Shown piece after piece: positions 10,919 to 14,413 of a DNA stretch of 14,413 nucleotides. Source of the stretch: JBGSOW01 sp041738875 (GTDB lineage Bacteria > Patescibacteriota > Dojkabacteria > CALFHW01); contig JBGSOW010000050.1 of the NCBI GenBank assembly GCA_041738875.1, forward strand, positions 1-14,413. The letters run 5' to 3'. The notes below the pieces were generated by a model that did no database searches, was not told the DNA's origin, and was given only the letters and a program-made list of their open reading frames with translations. Position 1 is the first letter of the stretch, and the number at the start of each line of letters is the position of its first letter. A program made the translations under genes and the position numbers.

Positions 10919-12213
10919 AAAAAATTGCGATCATTTCACCAGCTTCGTTTTCACAGGTAAAGCCGATGTTGCAACTCGCAAAAATGATAAAGAAACAGGG
11001 GCATGAGGTTCATATGCTTACGGCAGATGATTTTAAAATGGAGATAGAATCAGCTGGAGTAATTTTTAGGGAGTTCAATTTTAAAAAATTTATTAATACT
11101 GGGATAGCGGTTGCTTCCAAGCAAGGGGTTCAAGAAAAAGATAATCTCACTAGTTTCTTCTCTGCTACAAAGGAGGGGGCTGTAGCTACTTTACTTGAGC
11201 AGGCGCGGAAAAGAATTGTAGACCTATTCGTCTCACCATATGCGACGATTGACCTATTACGAAAATTACAAAAAGATGAAAAGTACGACTATTTTGTTAC
11301 AAACTATATTAGCTTCGCAGTAACTGTTGCCTTGAAGTGTTTGGAATTAAGATTTGCTACATTCGTTCCGGGTCACCCATCACAACTACCAGAGGAAAAT
11401 GGCCTATATGGTTTTCCACCTTTTTGGCCAAAGGATTTTCTTGCAAAAAAAGAACAAGTGTCATTGCACGATTTAAGATCTCTATGCGCCAATGTACATG
11501 AGAAATTTACTGAAAATTTCAATGAAATATATAGAGAGTTTGGTCTAACCCCAACTAGTAACGCATTTAGAGAAATTTCCGAAGACCTAGTTTTATTTTC
11601 TTATCCTGATTTCAATAATATCCATAGCGGACTTAGAGATAAATCAATATACTTAGGGGCTATGGAGGTTGTACCAGAGTTAGATAAATCCTGGACAGCT
11701 AGGATAGATGATTACAATAACAAGCATTTAGTTGATTCTCAGAAAATACTTCTAGCGTTTGGAACATTTTTGTCTGAAAGGGTTGATGTTTTGGAGAAAA
11801 TTATTGTCACAATTCGTAGCAAATTACCGAACACACTTCTAATCGTAGCAGCTGGCGGTAGTATTGATAAATTAGCTCAGTACAATTCCAACAAAATTAT
11901 TATTGAGAGATTCATTCCGCAGCCTTCTCTGATACCACATATGGATCTGATAATTCACCATGCTGGGGGGAATTCTTTTTTAGAGACATTTGCACATAAC
12001 AAACCGTCACTTGCGATGCCTTTCGCCACGGATGAATTTGCAATCGCTGCAGATATTCAAAACCAAGGGCTGGGGATTGTTTTGAATCCAAATACATTTA
12101 CTCCACAAGAGCTAGTTGAAAGTATAGACCGTTTAACATCGGAAGCTCTACCCGCTAGGGAAATTGGAGTGATCGATGTAGCAAAGTTAGATAGGGTTAT
12201 GCAAGATTTTTGA
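10915..12213 (+). CDS. GT1 (UGT/MGT-like) glycosyltransferase
   Basis: A 432-residue GT-B enzyme. The N-terminus KKIAIISPASFSQVKPMLQLAKMIKKQGHEVHMLT is the acceptor-binding half of UDP-glycosyltransferases. The C-terminal half holds the donor-binding signature: HHAGGNSFLETFAHNKPSLAMPFATDE (His348-His349 onward), a variant of HHGGxGTxxE...P...DQ, with Glu in place of the usual final Gln. It is expected to transfer a sugar from a nucleotide donor onto a lipid or small molecule. The ATG overlaps the stop of the GT4 gene, so the two form a coupled pair and probably act on the same product. It ends in TGA. Confidence 0.85.
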   Translation: MKKIAIISPASFSQVKPMLQLAKMIKKQGHEVHMLTADDFKMEIESAGVIFREFNFKKFINTGIAVASKQGVQEKDNLTSFFSATKEGAVATLLEQARKRIVDLFVSPYATIDLLRKLQKDEKYDYFVTNYISFAVTVALKCLELRFATFVPGHPSQLPEENGLYGFPPFWPKDFLAKKEQVSLHDLRSLCANVHEKFTENFNEIYREFGLTPTSNAFREISEDLVLFSYPDFNNIHSGLRDKSIYLGAMEVVPELDKSWTARIDDYNNKHLVDSQKILLAFGTFLSERVDVLEKIIVTIRSKLPNTLLIVAAGGSIDKLAQYNSNKIIIERFIPQPSLIPHMDLIIHHAGGNSFLETFAHNKPSLAMPFATDEFAIAADIQNQGLGIVLNPNTFTPQELVESIDRLTSEALPAREIGVIDVAKLDRVMQDF

Positions 12214-12266
12214 TTTAATTGATTAATATATTATAGTTATTAGTATATTATTTAATTGATATCGAA
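12214..12266 (+). promoter_or_regulatory. AT-rich intergenic region with possible promoter for the acidic protein
   Basis: 53 bp of almost pure A/T. TTTAATTGAT occurs twice (12214-12223 and 12251-12260). TTGATT (12219-12224) with TAGTAT or TATATT (12241-12249) at 16-19 bp could be a promoter giving a leader of a few bases before the ATG at 12267. It is weakly supported because such boxes arise readily in this base composition. Confidence 0.3.
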
Positions 12267-12500
12267 ATGCCCAAAGATAACAAACTAGAAGATATAGACC
12301 CAGATGATATTGACTCGATTCTCCCTGAGGATGATGAAGTTGAAGAAGAATTATTAGAGAGAATTGCAAGTGAAGTTGAAATCCCCGAAGAAGATCATGA
12401 TTTTAAAGTGGTTCTGGACGAAGATGAAGAAAGTGGAGATGAGGAGGCAGAGGAACTTTCTGGTTTGAAATTACCTGAGGAGGAAGAGGAAGATTTTTAA
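12267..12500 (+). CDS. Highly acidic 77-residue protein
   Basis: 37 of the 77 residues are Asp or Glu and only about 5 are Lys or Arg, so it is strongly negative and probably largely disordered, ending in a run of Glu, Asp and Phe. I do not recognise a family. Such proteins can act as nucleic-acid mimics, chaperone-like partners or polymerase-associated factors, but nothing in the sequence selects one. It stands between the glycosyltransferase pair and thrS, all on the plus strand. The ATG has no Shine-Dalgarno. The compact frame, with hydrophobic residues spaced among the acids (VEEELLERIASEVEIPEED), favours a real gene. Confidence 0.65.
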   Translation: MPKDNKLEDIDPDDIDSILPEDDEVEEELLERIASEVEIPEEDHDFKVVLDEDEESGDEEAEELSGLKLPEEEEEDF

Positions 12501-12516
12501 AAATAAATTGTCGAAT

Positions 12517-12546
12517 TTGTCCAATCTCTGGAGTTTAGTGTAAAAT
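12517..12546 (+). promoter_or_regulatory. Candidate promoter of thrS and its leader
   Basis: TTGTCC (12517-12522), an 18-bp spacer, then TAAAAT (12541-12546). Transcription would start near 12553, essentially at the ATG of the possible leader peptide at 12554 and about 150 bp before thrS. A similar GTAAAAT box precedes the GT4 gene (8962-8968) and the DGR target gene (1419-1425). Confidence 0.45.
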
Positions 12547-12553
12547 ATGCGTA

Positions 12554-12619
12554 ATGCAAAAATTAAATAATGCAAACAAAACAGCTTTCTTCACATTCAC
12601 AACCCCTTTTGGGGTTTAA
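12554..12619 (+). CDS. Possible Thr/Phe-rich leader peptide of thrS
   Basis: A 21-codon frame reads MQKLNNANKTAFFTFTTPFG plus a final Val, then TAA. It has 4 Thr and 4 Phe, clustered in its second half just before a stem-loop (AACCCC-TTTT-GGGGTT, 12601-12616) that overlaps its end and stop. It sits in the 5' leader of the threonyl-tRNA synthetase gene. Thr codons in a leader followed by alternative RNA stems are what ribosome-mediated attenuation of thrS would need. Against it: the Phe content is equal to the Thr content, and no T-run directly follows the stem. A chance frame is possible. Confidence 0.4.
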   Translation: MQKLNNANKTAFFTFTTPFGV

Positions 12620-12639
12620 TCATTCTGTGTTTATACACA
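12592..12639 (+). promoter_or_regulatory. Competing stem-loops in the thrS leader
   Basis: Stem A: AACCCC (12601-12606) with GGGGTT (12611-12616), extendable by CACA (12592-12595) with TGTG (12626-12629). Stem B: TGTGT (12626-12630) with ACACA (12635-12639). The extended stem A and stem B share TGTG and cannot form together. This is an attenuator-like layout between the candidate leader peptide and thrS, but no GC-rich stem with a T-run is seen before the gene, so control may act on translation. Confidence 0.4.
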
Positions 12640-12706
12640 ATCACAAAAATATTAAATTTCCCAATAAATTAGTTTAAGAATTTTTTAATATATAAAGAAT
12701 ATAATT

Positions 12707-14413
12707 ATGAGCAATGAGAAAAACAAATCTCAAAACAATTTAGAAATCAGAAGACATAGTCTCGAGCACGTCATGGTTTTGGCAGTAAGGAGATTATTCG
12801 ATGATAAGGTTCTTCTAGGCGTAGGGCCAGTTATCGAAAATGGATTCTATCAGGACTTTGACAGGCAATTCAGTGAGTCTGACTTTGTGCGGATCGAAGA
12901 GGAGATGAAGAAAATTATCAAAGAAGATATCAAGGTTGAACTGGAGTACATATCAATCGACGAAGCAATAGAATTTTTTGAAGAAAAAGGTCAAAAATAT
13001 AAAGTTGAGCTTCTCAAAGATATCAAAAGCAAAGGAAGCACAAAGATGAATCAGGAGAGTGAGTCAGAAGTAGTTAGTGGTTTGTTGAATGAGGGAAAAG
13101 TGTCAATGTATAGCTTTGGGGCACATAAAGATTTATGTCGCGGTCCACATGTAGATTCAACTGGTGAATTAGTAGGTATGTCTTTTAAATTGGATAGAAT
13201 TGCTGGAGCTTACTGGAGAGGGGATGAAAAGAACAAAATGTTAACCCGCATCTATGCTCTAGCTTTTGAAGCAGAGGATGATATGGAACTGTTTCTAGAA
13301 AGAAGAGAACAAGCAAAGTTAAGGGATCACAAAAAACTTGGAAAAGAAATGGAGTTGTTTATGTTCCATGAAACTTCGCCTGGTGCTCCATATTGGTTGC
13401 CGAGAGGAATGGCGATGCTGAACGAACTGATGCGCTATTGGCGTGATGAACATGCAAAACGTGGTTATGACGAGGTAAGTTCTCCGCTTATAAATAAATC
13501 CGACCTATACAAAACTTCAGGCCACTGGGATCACTACAAAGATAGTATGTTTATTGCAGATATGGGAGAAAACGAGGTTTATGGGCTCAAACCAATGAAT
13601 TGTCCAAACGCGATGATTATTTTTGGTTCGAGACTAAGAAGTTACAAAGAACTGCCACTTCGTCTTTCTGATGTTGACCGCCTGCATAGGTACGAGCAAT
13701 CTGGTGAGCTAAATGGACTTTTTAGAGTTAGAGCTTTTGCGCAAGACGACTCACATAACTTCATTTCTGAAGAAATGATAAAGGATGAAGTACGCGAAGT
13801 TCTAAGTATTGTCGATGATTTTTACGGAGTTTTTGGCCTTAAAGATAACGTCAAATTATACCTAGCTACAAGACCAGATGATTTCATGGGTGATGTGAAA
13901 AGCTGGGACAAAGCAGAGAAAGAACTATCCGAACTTCTAGAGGAGTCGGATTTCAAACACGGTCTGAAAGATAAAGATGGAGCTTTTTACGGCCCGAAAA
14001 TTGATATTTACTTAAGCGATTCTTTGGGACGAGAATGGCAATGCGGAACTATACAATTAGACTTCCAGCAACCAAAAAACTTTAAACTCGAATACGTGGA
14101 CAAAGATGGTTCCAGAAGACAACCCGTTGTAATTCACCGAGTCGTGTATGGTTCTTTGGAGAGATTTATGGGTATTTTAATCGAGCATTTTGCAGGAAGC
14201 TTCCCAGCTTGGGTTGCGCCTGTGCAGGTGAGGATTCTTCCTATAAACGATGATGTTGTGAATTACGCAAAGGACGTGCAAACCCAGATCCTAAATAGCG
14301 CCTTCGCCCAAGGGATAACAGCAAGAGTGGAAGTTGACGATAGATCAGAAACTTTGCAGTCAAAAATCAGAGATGCTGCAGAACTTAAAGTTCCATACAC
14401 TCTCATAGTTGGA
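12707..14413 (+). CDS. thrS: Threonyl-tRNA synthetase (partial, runs off window end)
   Basis: The ATG at 12707 opens a frame of 569 codons to the window edge; about 20-40 C-terminal residues are missing. The N-terminal TGS domain is absent: the protein starts almost directly at the editing (tRNA_SAD) domain, with HSLEH (His17, His21) and CRGPH (Cys144, His148). The class II catalytic core follows. Its likely zinc ligands are Cys299 (MNCPN), His350 (DDSHN) and His477 (VIHRVVYGSLERF), spaced as in E. coli (334/385/511). Motif 2 is RYEQSGELNGLFRVRAFAQDD. The usual NCPNHM is NCPNAM here. The C-terminal anticodon-binding domain begins near WVAPVQVRILP. It charges tRNA-Thr. There is no Shine-Dalgarno, only a weak AAAGAA. 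A leader peptide/attenuator may precede it. Confidence 0.97.
   Translation, partial: MSNEKNKSQNNLEIRRHSLEHVMVLAVRRLFDDKVLLGVGPVIENGFYQDFDRQFSESDFVRIEEEMKKIIKEDIKVELEYISIDEAIEFFEEKGQKYKVELLKDIKSKGSTKMNQESESEVVSGLLNEGKVSMYSFGAHKDLCRGPHVDSTGELVGMSFKLDRIAGAYWRGDEKNKMLTRIYALAFEAEDDMELFLERREQAKLRDHKKLGKEMELFMFHETSPGAPYWLPRGMAMLNELMRYWRDEHAKRGYDEVSSPLINKSDLYKTSGHWDHYKDSMFIADMGENEVYGLKPMNCPNAMIIFGSRLRSYKELPLRLSDVDRLHRYEQSGELNGLFRVRAFAQDDSHNFISEEMIKDEVREVLSIVDDFYGVFGLKDNVKLYLATRPDDFMGDVKSWDKAEKELSELLEESDFKHGLKDKDGAFYGPKIDIYLSDSLGREWQCGTIQLDFQQPKNFKLEYVDKDGSRRQPVVIHRVVYGSLERFMGILIEHFAGSFPAWVAPVQVRILPINDDVVNYAKDVQTQILNSAFAQGITARVEVDDRSETLQSKIRDAAELKVPYTLIVG

Noticed and set aside
12500..12706. T-box riboswitch before thrS
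   Set aside because: No T-box core (AGGGTGGNACCGCG-like) or specifier stem is present; the leader is short and AT-rich.
1..14413. TGA-to-glycine recoding (code 25)
   Set aside because: TGA serves as the natural stop of the two glycosyltransferase genes, and no gene contains an in-frame TGA needing recoding.
1..14413. tRNA, rRNA or insertion-sequence genes
   Set aside because: No cloverleaf, rRNA-like stretch, transposase motif or terminal inverted repeats with target duplications were found by reading; a short structured RNA could still be missed without a computed scan.

Overview
The window looks like a chromosome segment of a small-genome bacterium, most probably Candidate Phyla Radiation (Patescibacteria). 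The reasons are: AT-rich DNA with tight gene packing; almost no Shine-Dalgarno sites (only the gene at 7842 has a clear one), with start codons often a few bases after a -10-like box; a threonyl-tRNA synthetase that begins directly at the editing domain with no TGS domain; and a diversity-generating retroelement (DGR), which is common in that group. TGA is used as a stop (genes ending at 10918 and 12213), so the TGA=Gly code of Gracilibacteria/SR1 is excluded. The lineage call is an inference.

Region 1 (1-1521) looks like mobile-element DNA. It holds the last codons of a plus-strand gene, then on the minus strand a winged-helix protein resembling phage/plasmid replication initiators, and a small upstream ORF. 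Inside the winged-helix gene are four 18-bp palindromes of form TGTGAY-N6-RTCACA at an exact 24-bp period, with AT-rich DNA just beyond them in the gene's direction. This recalls the lambda O gene, which contains its own replication origin. The 411-bp gap upstream holds a 15-bp perfect hairpin whose loop is complementary to a downstream segment.

Region 2 (1522-5575) is a complete DGR: a 730-residue target gene whose last 43 codons are the variable repeat (VR); a non-coding spacer with a good promoter; the template repeat (TR); an Avd-like four-helix-bundle gene on the opposite strand; and a reverse transcriptase with the DGR hallmark LGNLTSQ and YADD motifs. Aligning TR (4020-4148) with VR (3585-3713) by eye gives 25 differences over 129 bp. 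Of these, 23 are at template adenines (23 of 42 A), and only 2 are at the other 87 bases. All 11 AAY (Asn) codons of the TR are changed in the VR. RT, Avd and the TR RNA would together make mutagenised cDNA that overwrites the target C-terminus.

Region 3 (5572-7089) has a RelE/YafQ-type toxin and its antitoxin on the minus strand behind a consensus promoter, then an unrecognised 206-residue gene with its own near-consensus promoter.

Region 4 (7163-14413) looks like core genome: a MauE/DoxX-like membrane protein, a pair of LiaI/LiaF-like membrane proteins, two translationally coupled glycosyltransferases (GT4-type and GT1-type), a very acidic 77-residue protein, a possible Thr/Phe-rich leader peptide, and thrS, which runs off the window end. 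No tRNA, rRNA, CRISPR array or insertion sequence was recognised.
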